From a bacterium (GTDB lineage Bacteria > CSSED10-310 > JAFGSJ01), in the NCBI GenBank assembly GCA_016934675.1, contig JAFGSJ010000053.1, positions 1 through 63,762 of the forward strand: DNA of 63,762 bases. Reading direction: 5' to 3'. Position numbers and translations under genes: made by a program. Under the pieces are notes generated by a model. It saw only the letters and a list, made by a program, of their open reading frames with translations. It did not search any database and was not told the origin of the DNA. Of the stretch, positions 1 through 8,981 are shown piece after piece; position 1 is the first letter of the stretch; every line of letters starts with the position of its first letter.

Positions 1-406
1 AAAGTATCTGATTTCATCCCATTTGGCAATCAAGAGGCTTCCCATTCGCTCTTTTTCTGTTTTTAAACCTTTCACAAGCACTTTCAATCATTATCCCAGT
101 CGGTGTCATTGGGGAGGTTTTCTGTTGAAAACCAGGGCGAAGCTTTCCGATCGCTCCGACTATGACAATCTATCAGCGGAAGGACCTGAAGGAGCCGCAA
201 AACAGGCGAAAATCGCTTTGTTCATTTTTGTGTTGGGAAAACAAAGAGTCTCTGAAATCGGAAACTCTCTTGTTCGAGAGCTTTGCATTCTACCGCAGAA
301 CTTGCTATAGACTGTGCCAGTATCATAGGGTGTCCGCAGGTTTCATTCTTGAGAGGATGCGGTCCGGACCAGGTCAGTTCTTCAAATTTCAGGTAAGGGA
401 GCGAGC
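1..406. other. Gap at window edge, no gene recognised
   Basis: About 400 bases upstream of recD2. Short open frames exist here on the plus strand, but none resembles a known protein and none has a convincing ribosome-binding site. The stretch holds a candidate sigma-70 promoter (listed separately). It may include the end or promoter of a gene lying outside the window. Confidence 0.5.
283..311 (+). promoter_or_regulatory. Candidate sigma-70 promoter of recD2
   Basis: A -35 box TTGCAT (283-288) and a -10 box TATAGA (306-311) are separated by 17 bases and lie about 95 bases before the recD2 start. Both are recognisable but imperfect matches to consensus. Confidence 0.4.
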
Positions 407-2578
407 GTGCATTTGACCGGTATAGTCAAGACTGTCGTTTTCAGAAACGAGCAGACCTCCTTCACGGTCCTGAATCTGGAAGTAACGGGCGAACCGGCCC
501 CAATACGGGCAGTGGGGACGATCGGTCCGGTCAAGCCCGGCGATTCTCTGCACTGTGAGGGTGAATGGGAAACCCATGCCCGATTTGGCCGGAATTTCAA
601 GATCATGAGCTGCCAGATGGCCCTGCCTCAGACTGAACAGGGCCTGGAAGCATTTCTTCAATCTGGACACATAAACGGAATTGGCCCGAAAATGGCCCAG
701 GAAATAATCCAAGCCTTTGGCCTGGACACGATCAGGATACTGGATGAGCAACCTGAAAGATTGTGTGAGTTACCTCATATCGGCCGGAAACGGTTGGAGG
801 CCATCAAACAGGGTTGGCGGGAACTCAAGTCGAGCCGGGCGGATATCATCTTTCTGCAGGGCCTTGGATTGAGCCGGACCTATGTCAACAAAGCGATCCA
901 ACGTTTCGGCGACCAGGCCGCTCTGACTATCAGAAACAATCCTTACGCCTTAACGCAGATTTCAGGGATCGGTTTTCACCGGGCGGACAACGTGGCCCGT
1001 GAGATGGGTCTGTCCCTGGAATCCGAGGCACGGACCAGGGCCGGGCTCGAACATACCATGTCGGAGTGTATCTCTGACGGACACTGTTGTTATCCGCGTG
1101 ACGATTTTCTGATCAGGGCCGAACAGTTATTGAAAATCGGACCGGTATACATCGAGCCCTGTTATCGGAAAATGGTCCAGGAAGGCCGTTTTGTCGAGAA
1201 AGCAGGCCAGAAAACTTTGGTTTTCAGGACTGATCTGGCTCATGCGGAATGGTCGGTCGCTACGCATCTGAAACGTATCGTTCGGGGGCCTTTCGAACAG
1301 CGTCAAGGATACGAAACAGTCGATCTCGTCGCAGTAGACCGACTGCTCGGTTTGACCCTGTCTTCGGGACAACTCAAAGCGATCAGGACCGTTCTGGACT
1401 CGAAGATTGTGATCATAACCGGTGGTCCGGGCACGGGTAAAACCACGGTGGTTCGAGCCATAATCGCCCTGGCCCGGGCACTCGACTTCCGTCTCAAGCT
1501 GGCCGCACCGACCGGACGAGCGGCCCAGCGAATGAAAGAGATTTCAGGGGTTGAAGCCCATACCATTCATCGCTTGCTCGAATATAACCCGGTATTGGCT
1601 TCCTTTATGAAGAATGACAAGTCGCCTCTGGAAGCAGATGTTGTGATTATCGATGAGGTTTCGATGATCGATATTTTTTTGATGAGTTCCCTGGTCCGGG
1701 CCATCGACGACAAGACCCAACTCGTTCTGGTCGGTGATGCCGACCAATTGCCCAGTGTCGGACCCGGCAATGTTCTGGGCGATCTGATCAACATCAATCA
1801 TTTACCGGTGGTCCGCCTGACGGAAATTTTCAGACAGGCAGAGCGTTCACTCATAACCAGCAATGCCCACCGGATCAATCAGGGACAGAAACCGACCTTT
1901 GCCCAGGAGCGCTCGCCGGCCTGGGAGAACGATTTCTATTTTATCCCACGCGATACACCACAAGAAGCGGTCTCGACCTTGGTCCAGGTTGTGACCAACC
2001 GGATCCCACAGGCCTTCGGACTCGATCCCCTCCGAGACGTTCAAGTGCTGACCCCGGTGAACAATGGTCCAACTGGAGCAATCGAGCTGAATGCCCGCTT
2101 GCAGAAAGAATTGAACCCACCGCGTAACCACTCGATTGTACCCGGACCTTACCCTGATCTGCCCTTTCAGATCGGTGATCGGATCATGCAAATCCGGAAC
2201 AATTATAATCGCGGTTCGCAAGGCGTCTTCAATGGAGACATTGGCTTTGTCCAAGCTATAGACCAGCTTAAGCGGACCTTGACCGCCCGATTCGATGAAA
2301 ACATAAGCTATGATTTTGACGATCTGAATGAATTGACACTGGCCTACGCCATCACGATCCACAAATCGCAGGGGAGTGAGTATCCAGCCGTGGTACTGCC
2401 TCTTTTGACCCAGCATTACGTTATGTTGCAGCGCAATCTGATCTATACGGCCGTAACCCGGGCCCGAAAACTCGTGGTCCTGATCGGAAGCCATAAGGCC
2501 CTGTCCATGGCCATAAGCAATACGCAGACCGCCAAGCGTTTTACTGGTCTGAAAAACCTGTTTCTCGAGCAATCTTAA
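407..2578 (+). CDS. recD2: RecD2-family 5'-3' DNA helicase
   Basis: A RecD2 (RecD-like, YrrC-type) superfamily 1B helicase of 723 residues. The family unwinds DNA 5' to 3' outside the RecBCD complex and acts in repair and replication-fork maintenance. The N-terminus has the OB-like segment and helix-hairpin-helix repeats typical of RecD2 (about residues 80-200). A Walker A motif GGPGTGKTT lies near residue 339, a DEVSM Walker B near 416, and the C-terminal UvrD-like motif LAYAITIHKSQGSE is followed by VTRAR. Length is normal for RecD2. The start is GTG at 407, preceded by AAGGGAG at 395-401. No RecB or RecC gene is nearby, as expected for RecD2. It appears monocistronic. Confidence 0.93.
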   Translation: MHLTGIVKTVVFRNEQTSFTVLNLEVTGEPAPIRAVGTIGPVKPGDSLHCEGEWETHARFGRNFKIMSCQMALPQTEQGLEAFLQSGHINGIGPKMAQEIIQAFGLDTIRILDEQPERLCELPHIGRKRLEAIKQGWRELKSSRADIIFLQGLGLSRTYVNKAIQRFGDQAALTIRNNPYALTQISGIGFHRADNVAREMGLSLESEARTRAGLEHTMSECISDGHCCYPRDDFLIRAEQLLKIGPVYIEPCYRKMVQEGRFVEKAGQKTLVFRTDLAHAEWSVATHLKRIVRGPFEQRQGYETVDLVAVDRLLGLTLSSGQLKAIRTVLDSKIVIITGGPGTGKTTVVRAIIALARALDFRLKLAAPTGRAAQRMKEISGVEAHTIHRLLEYNPVLASFMKNDKSPLEADVVIIDEVSMIDIFLMSSLVRAIDDKTQLVLVGDADQLPSVGPGNVLGDLININHLPVVRLTEIFRQAERSLITSNAHRINQGQKPTFAQERSPAWENDFYFIPRDTPQEAVSTLVQVVTNRIPQAFGLDPLRDVQVLTPVNNGPTGAIELNARLQKELNPPRNHSIVPGPYPDLPFQIGDRIMQIRNNYNRGSQGVFNGDIGFVQAIDQLKRTLTARFDENISYDFDDLNELTLAYAITIHKSQGSEYPAVVLPLLTQHYVMLQRNLIYTAVTRARKLVVLIGSHKALSMAISNTQTAKRFTGLKNLFLEQS

Positions 2579-2666
2579 AGTTATCTATCTCCGTGAGCAC
2601 GAAACAATCAAGAATTTGGCCAGTCCTGAATCAGAAGTGCAAGAAGTGCTTTTCACAGCGTTTTGA

Positions 2667-2695
2667 TTGACAGGATTGTTCCTTAATGATATTTT
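2667..2695 (+). promoter_or_regulatory. Candidate sigma-70 promoter of ferritin-like gene
   Basis: A perfect -35 TTGACA (2667-2672), a 17-base spacer and a weak -10 TATTTT (2690-2695). An imperfect palindrome, CTTAC-N8-GTAAG (2696-2713), starts just after the -10 box and would overlap the transcription start, so it could be an operator. Which regulator binds it is unknown. Confidence 0.45.
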
Positions 2696-2769
2696 CTTAC
2701 AAGTACAAGTAAGTTTGGATACGGTTCATGCCATATCACTTGTTTTGAATGTGAGAAAGGAGCACAGAC

Positions 2770-3090
2770 ATGCCGGAATTTGGATCACCATTTTCAGGGT
2801 TGGCTCAAGGCCGAAAAATCACCGATCAGGAACTGATCAGGGCGATCAGATTTATGATTGCCGCGGAATATGAAGCAGTTCAGTTGTATATGCAACTGGC
2901 GGAATCGACCAATAACAAACTGGCAATCGAGGTCCTGCATGATATTGCAGACGAGGAACGGGTGCATGCCGGCGAGTTTCTGAGACTATTGTATGAGTTG
3001 GCCCCGGATGAAAAGAAATTCTATGCCGAAGGTATGGAAGAAGTAGAAGAAGAAATAGTGAAAATGAGGAAAACAAAGAAAAAGAAATAG
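2770..3090 (+). CDS. Half-size ferritin-like (rubrerythrin/encapsulated-ferritin type) protein
   Basis: A 106-residue single helical hairpin with the iron-ligand pattern of encapsulin-associated ferritins and half-rubrerythrins: Glu in AAEYEA (about residue 34), then EERVH (about residues 64-68), an E-x30-E-x2-H arrangement. It resembles the ferritin-like domain fused to the Pyrococcus-type encapsulin. Such proteins dimerise to build a diiron ferroxidase site and oxidise Fe(II) for storage, usually inside an encapsulin shell. Here no encapsulin gene is adjacent, and the C-terminus is a lysine-rich tail (MRKTKKKK) rather than a hydrophobic encapsulin-targeting peptide. The start has AAAGGAG a few bases upstream. 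Iron or peroxide detoxification is the likely role; encapsulation in this organism is unproven. Confidence 0.75.
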   Translation: MPEFGSPFSGLAQGRKITDQELIRAIRFMIAAEYEAVQLYMQLAESTNNKLAIEVLHDIADEERVHAGEFLRLLYELAPDEKKFYAEGMEEVEEEIVKMRKTKKKK

Positions 3091-3148
3091 CGGGCATCAG
3101 GATTTTTCCGGAGAGAAGAGAAACCCCCAAAAAAAACAGCGTTAGCTC

Positions 3149-3177
3149 TTGTCAAGTCTTACAATATGTCTTATAAC
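3149..3177 (+). promoter_or_regulatory. Sigma-70-type promoter of TonB-dependent receptor
   Basis: A -35 TTGTCA (3149-3154) and -10 TATAAC (3172-3177) with an ideal 17-base spacer, about 100 bases before the receptor start. Confidence 0.55.
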
Positions 3178-3277
3178 ATGGCAGGAATTGGGAATTCGTA
3201 GTCATCCAGGTTAGCTGCTCCAGAGGTGAAGGTTGAATTTCCGCCATCCCAAGGGCCCTTTGAAAGTGAGTTTCGTG

Positions 3278-5665
3278 ATGGACCTCAAATACTCCTGCCC
3301 TCGTAGAACGAGAAAGATCGCTGTTTTGCTATTTCTGCTTATGCTTGCAACGTCACCGGTCCAGGCCTTGGTCCGGATCGTCTTTGTGGTCGAGCACGAA
3401 CTGACCCACGAGCCCATCGCCGGGGCGACAATTGAACTGGTTGAAGAATCCCGGTCAGGTGTGACCGATGAGTCCGGTCAGGCAGTATTCGCCAGTGTAA
3501 GACCCGGCCGTTACCGTGTCCTGATCGAAAAAGAAGGTTACTTGCCCTATTTTCAAAGGATCATCATCGACAATAGCAAGGACCTGAAGTTTCACTTTAT
3601 ACTGACGCCACAGGCGACGATCGAGGACCAGATCACGGTCGTAGCCGGACCCTACCAGGCCGGGACCCGTGAAATCAGTGCGAGTGAGGTGGCGACACTG
3701 GCCGGTGCTGGTGAGGACCCCTTCAAAGCCATGACCAGGACCCCCGGCATCTTGACTCCAGCCGAGGAAGACTCACGACTGTATATTCGAGGCAGCCCTC
3801 CCTCGGAAAACCTTATTCTGCTCGATGATGTCCCGATCTATGACCCATACCGGATTTACGGACTGGTTACCCAATTCGATCCGGCTACGGTTTCCTATTT
3901 CTCGATCTGGCCGGGCGGGTTTCCGGCCAGGTATGGCAATCGTCTGTCCGCTGTGGTTGAAATCTACAATCGCTATGGCACGACTGAAAAAACGTTCTCC
4001 GGTGCCTTCAACACCAGCTTTACCAATTCCTCGCTCCTGGCCGAGGGCAGTTTTCCTCTGTCAACGGGCCAAGCCAGTTGGATGCTGACTGCACGACGGA
4101 CCTATTATGATATTGTGCTCAATGCCATGAATTCGAGCATGTCCCAATTTCCCTATTTTTTTGATGTCCAGGCCCGTTTGTACTACCAACCCACATCGAA
4201 CCACGAGTTTTCTTTGTTTTCCATTCTGTCCCATGAAGGGACGGATATGTCCGAAGAATTTGAAACCGAATACACCACTGTGGACTTCGAAGCCGTCGAT
4301 GATCAGGATGCCCAGGTCTACGGTTTCCATCATTATTTCCACGTATCGAGTCAGACCCTGTTGACCACGGTCATGTCGTATTACACGAACCAGCAACAGA
4401 CTGATGCTTCGATCATCATTGGTGATGAAGCTTTCAAAAGTGAAATCGTCCTCGATCTCGATACGACCGAATTGATGCTCCAGGAAAAGCTGGAATTTGA
4501 ACTGGGACAGCAACATGTGGTCGAGGCAGGTGTCCTGGTCGCCCAAAACGACGCTTTGTCCATGCTTTCTTTTGTCACTGATGATCCGGCTATTACCATC
4601 CCACCGGAACTCGCTCACTTTAAAGCCGAGTCCGATAATCGTAAATTTGGCCTGTATATACAGGATCAATGGGAGCTGACCCGAAAAATCTCACTCAATC
4701 CGGGCGTCCGCTTTGACTATGGCAGTATTTCCGGTTTTCAGCGATTGAGTCCTCGCTTTAATTTTACGTACAAATTGAACGAAACGCAGAAAATTAAAGG
4801 GTCTTGGGGAATATATTATCAGTTTCCCAGTTATGAGGGCTTGCAAGGCGATGGCTTACTCTACGATCTGGAAAATATCGATGAATTGGACCTGGACCCT
4901 GAAGTTGCTAACCATTATCTGCTCGGATTCCAGGACGAATTGCCCGGCTCCTATACCTGGTCTATCGAAATCTATCACAAGGAGTTAAGAGACCTCATCG
5001 TCGGACATGATGTCGAAATGGATGTGCTTGTTCTGAACGAAGATCAGACCACATCGATCCGATCTGTGACGACGAGCGGTATCGAGCCTTACAACGGCGA
5101 GAAAGGTTATGCCCGAGGCCTGGAACTCCTGTTCCAAAAAGACCAACTCTGGCATAACCGCCTCAGTTTTCAGGTTTCCTATGCCCTCGCCGAAACAAGG
5201 GCCCATAAAAACGGCGAAAAATGGCATTTCAGACGCTATGATCAGACCCATTCCCTCAATGTGCTCGGCAATCTCTCCCTTGGTAAAAAGTGGGACATTG
5301 CCTTCGTCTGGCGATATGGCTCCGGCTTCCCCTATACCCCCTTGGGCGAAATTGTGACCACGGTCGAGGATATCAACGGTAACGGTCAGTACGATCCTCG
5401 GGCTGGCGAACGATTGAGTTACCTCGAAATCGAAGATCCAGACCAAGAGAACAGTCAGCGCTATCCGATTTATCACCGGCTCGACGCCCGGGTAAATTAC
5501 TATACGGAATGGAAATTGTGTGACGCCACGTTTTATCTTGACATCCTCAATCTGTACGATCGTGAAAACATTCAATCCTTTGAATACAGCAAGGACTATT
5601 CGGAACGGACTGAGGTCTCGGGCATGCCCTTCCTGCCTACTTTTGGCGTGCATCTGACCTTTTAA
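3278..5665 (+). CDS. TonB-dependent receptor with N-terminal carboxypeptidase-regulatory-like domain
   Basis: An outer-membrane active transporter or receptor of about 795 residues. Order: signal peptide (basic start, hydrophobic core, cut near SPVQA), a carboxypeptidase-regulatory-like beta-sandwich (GATIELVEE...GVTDESGQAVF...GRYRV), a plug domain (RLYIRGSPPSENLILLDDVPIY, then GGFPARYGNRLSAVVEI), and a 22-strand-type barrel ending in the aromatic LTF terminus. The substrate cannot be read from sequence. I chose ATG 3278, which gives a clean signal peptide and has an AAGTGAG box upstream; an in-frame TTG at 3233 with GAGGTGAAGG close by would add 15 residues. No TonB/ExbBD genes are adjacent. 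Confidence 0.88.
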   Translation: MDLKYSCPRRTRKIAVLLFLLMLATSPVQALVRIVFVVEHELTHEPIAGATIELVEESRSGVTDESGQAVFASVRPGRYRVLIEKEGYLPYFQRIIIDNSKDLKFHFILTPQATIEDQITVVAGPYQAGTREISASEVATLAGAGEDPFKAMTRTPGILTPAEEDSRLYIRGSPPSENLILLDDVPIYDPYRIYGLVTQFDPATVSYFSIWPGGFPARYGNRLSAVVEIYNRYGTTEKTFSGAFNTSFTNSSLLAEGSFPLSTGQASWMLTARRTYYDIVLNAMNSSMSQFPYFFDVQARLYYQPTSNHEFSLFSILSHEGTDMSEEFETEYTTVDFEAVDDQDAQVYGFHHYFHVSSQTLLTTVMSYYTNQQQTDASIIIGDEAFKSEIVLDLDTTELMLQEKLEFELGQQHVVEAGVLVAQNDALSMLSFVTDDPAITIPPELAHFKAESDNRKFGLYIQDQWELTRKISLNPGVRFDYGSISGFQRLSPRFNFTYKLNETQKIKGSWGIYYQFPSYEGLQGDGLLYDLENIDELDLDPEVANHYLLGFQDELPGSYTWSIEIYHKELRDLIVGHDVEMDVLVLNEDQTTSIRSVTTSGIEPYNGEKGYARGLELLFQKDQLWHNRLSFQVSYALAETRAHKNGEKWHFRRYDQTHSLNVLGNLSLGKKWDIAFVWRYGSGFPYTPLGEIVTTVEDINGNGQYDPRAGERLSYLEIEDPDQENSQRYPIYHRLDARVNYYTEWKLCDATFYLDILNLYDRENIQSFEYSKDYSERTEVSGMPFLPTFGVHLTF

Positions 5666-5821
5666 TTCTGATTCAGGGCTTGATCACCAATGCGTGCCGG
5701 CCAGGTTTACTTTGATTCCGAGACGTGATACAGATAGTGTCATAATAAAACCGGTTACAGCAGACAATACAAGCGACTGATCGGCATCGCAGCCAAAATT
5801 CGTCTCCAGGGGAAAGCAGGC

Positions 5822-8002
5822 ATGGACGATCCTTCTCTTCGACAGCAGAATGCATTGTTAAATGAAACAGAACAGAAACAGGGGGCAATCGTTCTGGCTT
5901 CCAAGCCACGGATTGCCTCACTCGGACTGACCCTGCGCTGCAATCTCAACTGCGTCATGTGTTTTACCCAGAAAATGGCCAAGAAGGATATGGATGATGA
6001 CGTATTCAAGAATGTGGTCCAGCTCTTTCCCTACCTCGAAGAAGTCCGCTGGAACGATGCCGGCGAGTTTTTTGCCTCCCGAAAATGCGCCACGTTTCTC
6101 GAGACCATCAACCGGGTCAAAGTGCCCAAAAGTTATATATCAACGAATTTCAAGGCTGCGGGCGAGTATATGGACGAGCTGCTCGGCGGCGGTTTTACCC
6201 ATATTTCGGTCTCGATTGATGCGGCCACAGCAGAGACCTATCACAGTATTCGCCGGGGCGGCGATTTCCAGGTGTTATGCCGGGACCTCGAACGTTTCCA
6301 CGAGCTCAAAGTGCAACGTGGTCTCGACACGCCTCGTCTGACCCTGGTCTTCATCGCCATGAGACGCAATATACACGAATTACCCCAGTTCGTCGAGTTG
6401 GCCCGGCGCTGCGGTGCAGTCGAAATCCATGTTCTCAAGCTACTGGCCAATCCAGCCGAACTCGAGAAAACCGAATCGGTCACACTCGAGGAGCTTCGTC
6501 CTTTTTATCAGCGGGCCTACGATAAAGCAAACGAATATGGGATCAGACTGAGCCATATTGCGTATACCGACCAAGAACTCCAGGTCGAGCACAGCCCGAA
6601 AAGTAATGCGGTCATGAGTGAAACACAAAGCGATCCGGCCCTGTCTGACCGTCAATCATATTTTCAATTCAAAGGCCGCCCCTTCTGCCTCTCACCCTGG
6701 ACCGAAATATTGATCGATGTCCATGGTAAAGTCAGACCCTGTTGCTATCACCCTCGAGTGCTCGGAGACCTTCACCGGGATTCTGTGCTCGATATCTGGA
6801 ACAATGACCAGTATCAAACCTTCAGGGCCTATATTCGCGACCATGATTTCCGCGAATGCCACCATTGTTCCTGGCTCCATAAAGTGTTCCATTACCAGGT
6901 CCCGAACTGGAGCACCAGCCATTTCGCCCTGAACAAACGACTTGAAAGCCTTGAACGCGGGTATGACCTGGAACAGGATTTAGTCATACGCCACAATCCC
7001 TTTATCGATTTGAAAATCGAACTGGACCCCATGGCTTTCCGGCTCAACAAGGAATGGGACCTGAACACCGTTCTGCCCGACACTCATGAACTTATCGTTC
7101 CCCGTGAGAGACAGGATCGTGATCAGGAACTGTTCAAACGTGAACGTGAACATTGGGAACACGACCTGCCCGAACGGGACAGCATTCGCGGCCCGTCCCG
7201 GGCACTCGGTTTGGCCCGACTGCTGAAAAAAGCCCTGGTCAGGCTGCTTCGTTTCCATACCGGGCAACGCTTCCTGCACCAACGCGAAACAAACCTGATC
7301 ATCCTGAATCACATTCAGGAACTAAGCACACGACAACAACTCCAGGCTGATTATATCAGCCGGCTCAAAACCTTCTTTGACAATCAAAAAAATTTCAACG
7401 CACTGCTGGTCCAGTATATCAATCAGTTCTCTGACCGCTTCTTCGACCGGATCCAGCGTCAAAAAGAGGTCAATACTGAAATCCTGCACCTGTTCCGCCA
7501 AACCAATGAACGGATCGACCACCTCGAACGTGATAATCAACTCCTGCTCGAATTGATCAATCGACTCGAACAACGCCCATCTGACCCAAAACATCCATCT
7601 CCCCTTCAACCACATTCCCTCAACGATTTCTTCCTGTCTGGCCATCTGACCCTGACTGATATGCCTCCGACCGTGTGCCCGGGAAGCAAACTCAAAGTCC
7701 AGGCCCGGATCCATAATCGGAGCCTGCGGACCTGGAGCGATACCGGCCCTACCCGTGTAGGACTGACCTGGCGATGGTTTACACCGACCGGGACTGAATG
7801 GGCCCATCATGATCGTGCTCTGCACTGGCTGAACACAATTGTACCTGAAAACGATACAACAACCGTTGCCCTCGAGATCACCTCCCCAGACCAACCCGGG
7901 CCCTATCGCCTGAATGTGTCGCTGGTAACGGACGATGGCAGACTCTTCGCGGACTTCAATACCGGCTTTTGTGAATATGATCTGGAGGTCATCCGTGACT
8001 GA
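5822..8002 (+). CDS. Radical SAM/SPASM protein with helical linker and C-terminal beta-sandwich
   Basis: A 726-residue, three-part protein. The N-terminal radical SAM core has the CX3CX2C cluster motif at C40, C44 and C47. A SPASM-type cysteine-rich region follows near residues 288-360 (FCLSPW, RPCCYHP, ECHHC), which in the family binds auxiliary Fe-S clusters. Residues about 465-590 form a helical module containing FNALLVQYIN; the next gene carries a related copy. The last ~110 residues form an Ig-like beta-sandwich of the kind found in polysaccharide-cluster proteins (PGSKLKVQARIHN...PGPYRLNVSLV). It opens a tight operon with a coiled-coil protein and two glycosyltransferases, so modification or assembly of a surface glycan or peptide-glycan is plausible. 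The substrate is unknown. Confidence 0.82.
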   Translation: MDDPSLRQQNALLNETEQKQGAIVLASKPRIASLGLTLRCNLNCVMCFTQKMAKKDMDDDVFKNVVQLFPYLEEVRWNDAGEFFASRKCATFLETINRVKVPKSYISTNFKAAGEYMDELLGGGFTHISVSIDAATAETYHSIRRGGDFQVLCRDLERFHELKVQRGLDTPRLTLVFIAMRRNIHELPQFVELARRCGAVEIHVLKLLANPAELEKTESVTLEELRPFYQRAYDKANEYGIRLSHIAYTDQELQVEHSPKSNAVMSETQSDPALSDRQSYFQFKGRPFCLSPWTEILIDVHGKVRPCCYHPRVLGDLHRDSVLDIWNNDQYQTFRAYIRDHDFRECHHCSWLHKVFHYQVPNWSTSHFALNKRLESLERGYDLEQDLVIRHNPFIDLKIELDPMAFRLNKEWDLNTVLPDTHELIVPRERQDRDQELFKREREHWEHDLPERDSIRGPSRALGLARLLKKALVRLLRFHTGQRFLHQRETNLIILNHIQELSTRQQLQADYISRLKTFFDNQKNFNALLVQYINQFSDRFFDRIQRQKEVNTEILHLFRQTNERIDHLERDNQLLLELINRLEQRPSDPKHPSPLQPHSLNDFFLSGHLTLTDMPPTVCPGSKLKVQARIHNRSLRTWSDTGPTRVGLTWRWFTPTGTEWAHHDRALHWLNTIVPENDTTTVALEITSPDQPGPYRLNVSLVTDDGRLFADFNTGFCEYDLEVIRD

Positions 8003-8981
8003 TAAGGACCACCACAAAAACAATACTACCGAACAACAACCAACCCAAGCCGGACCCGGACAGGCCAGACCTGATTTCAATCAAATCTGGCAGCAAATCT
8101 GGGCGGAAAAAGAACAGACCGCCCCCGATGCGAATATCCAGGACATCCTTGATGCCGATCTCAAACCCCAACTCGAACGCTTGCATCGCCTCTGGAATCT
8201 GGCCCGGGACCCTAGTGACCATGGCGGCGAACCCACTCTCGAAAAAGAAAAATGGTTCCAGCTCCTGACAGACCTGAACCGCTGCTGGGATATCCGCTCC
8301 AAGGTCGAACAACTCGATCTGAAACCTGATCACAAAGAAGAAATACTCGAACATTACCCGGGCGTGCTCGCACATTACCTCGGTTTATCACCCAGTCCAC
8401 CGGATGACACCAGCCCCCTGGCGACCATCCGGACTGTCTGTGAAAAGCAACTAGCCACGTTACATGACTCCTGGAATATCGATACAGACCTCGAGCAGGA
8501 ACATCCTGAAGGTGAGACGGTCCGGCATTCATTTTTGGGAAGTGGTCGGGCCTGGGTCACGGGATTGGTCCGCCGGCTGGTCCGGGTCCAGACCGGTCCG
8601 CTTTTTCAACGTCAACGGGACTTCAATGCCCGGACAGTAGGTTTGTTGGAAGACATGATTAACAGTCTGACCCGGTATCAGCAGCGTTCGACCCGGACCA
8701 CACTCGAATTGATCAATCGGCAGTATTGTTTCAATGTGCTTCTGGTCCAGTTTATCAATTGTGTTCTCCAGGACATGGTCTTTGCCCGGCAGCAGCAGTA
8801 TAATGCCGAGTTGGTCCAGGTAATCCAGAAGGTATTGGAGCGGTTTCCGGAGTTGGTTTTGGAGCGGTCTGAAATCCTTTATAGTCGGCTCATGGCAGAT
8901 CTCGAGCAGTTAAGGGTGATGGTAAAGCCTCATTCGGACCAGTCAGACCCTGATGATCGGAAGGTTGGGCATGGCGATTGA
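7995..8981 (+). CDS. Helical coiled-coil protein sharing a module with the upstream radical SAM protein
   Basis: A 328-residue, mostly helical, charged protein with no catalytic motif I recognise. The N-terminal third is low-complexity (Gln/Asp/Pro rich). Residues about 188-280 resemble the middle of the preceding radical SAM protein: both have an LVR..TG...F..QR..N stretch and a FN(A/V)LLVQ(Y/F)IN signature followed by Q...N.E at similar spacing. I chose GTG 7995 because GGAGGT sits 5 bases upstream. The start lies inside the radical SAM gene's last codons (8-base overlap), implying translational coupling. It may be a scaffold or partner protein of the glycan machinery; that is inference. 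Confidence 0.72.
   Translation: MTDKDHHKNNTTEQQPTQAGPGQARPDFNQIWQQIWAEKEQTAPDANIQDILDADLKPQLERLHRLWNLARDPSDHGGEPTLEKEKWFQLLTDLNRCWDIRSKVEQLDLKPDHKEEILEHYPGVLAHYLGLSPSPPDDTSPLATIRTVCEKQLATLHDSWNIDTDLEQEHPEGETVRHSFLGSGRAWVTGLVRRLVRVQTGPLFQRQRDFNARTVGLLEDMINSLTRYQQRSTRTTLELINRQYCFNVLLVQFINCVLQDMVFARQQQYNAELVQVIQKVLERFPELVLERSEILYSRLMADLEQLRVMVKPHSDQSDPDDRKVGHGD

Noticed and set aside
1847..2572. 241-codon minus-strand open frame
   Set aside because: Lies wholly inside recD2 and has no domain; a shadow of the real frame.
4061..5653. Minus-strand open frames of over 200 codons opposite the TonB receptor
   Set aside because: Shadows of a strongly coding plus frame; no recognisable product.
7935..7994. 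Longer start for the coiled-coil protein
   Set aside because: GTG 7995 has an ideal GGAGGT five bases upstream; the earlier ATG lacks one and lies deeper inside the radical SAM gene.
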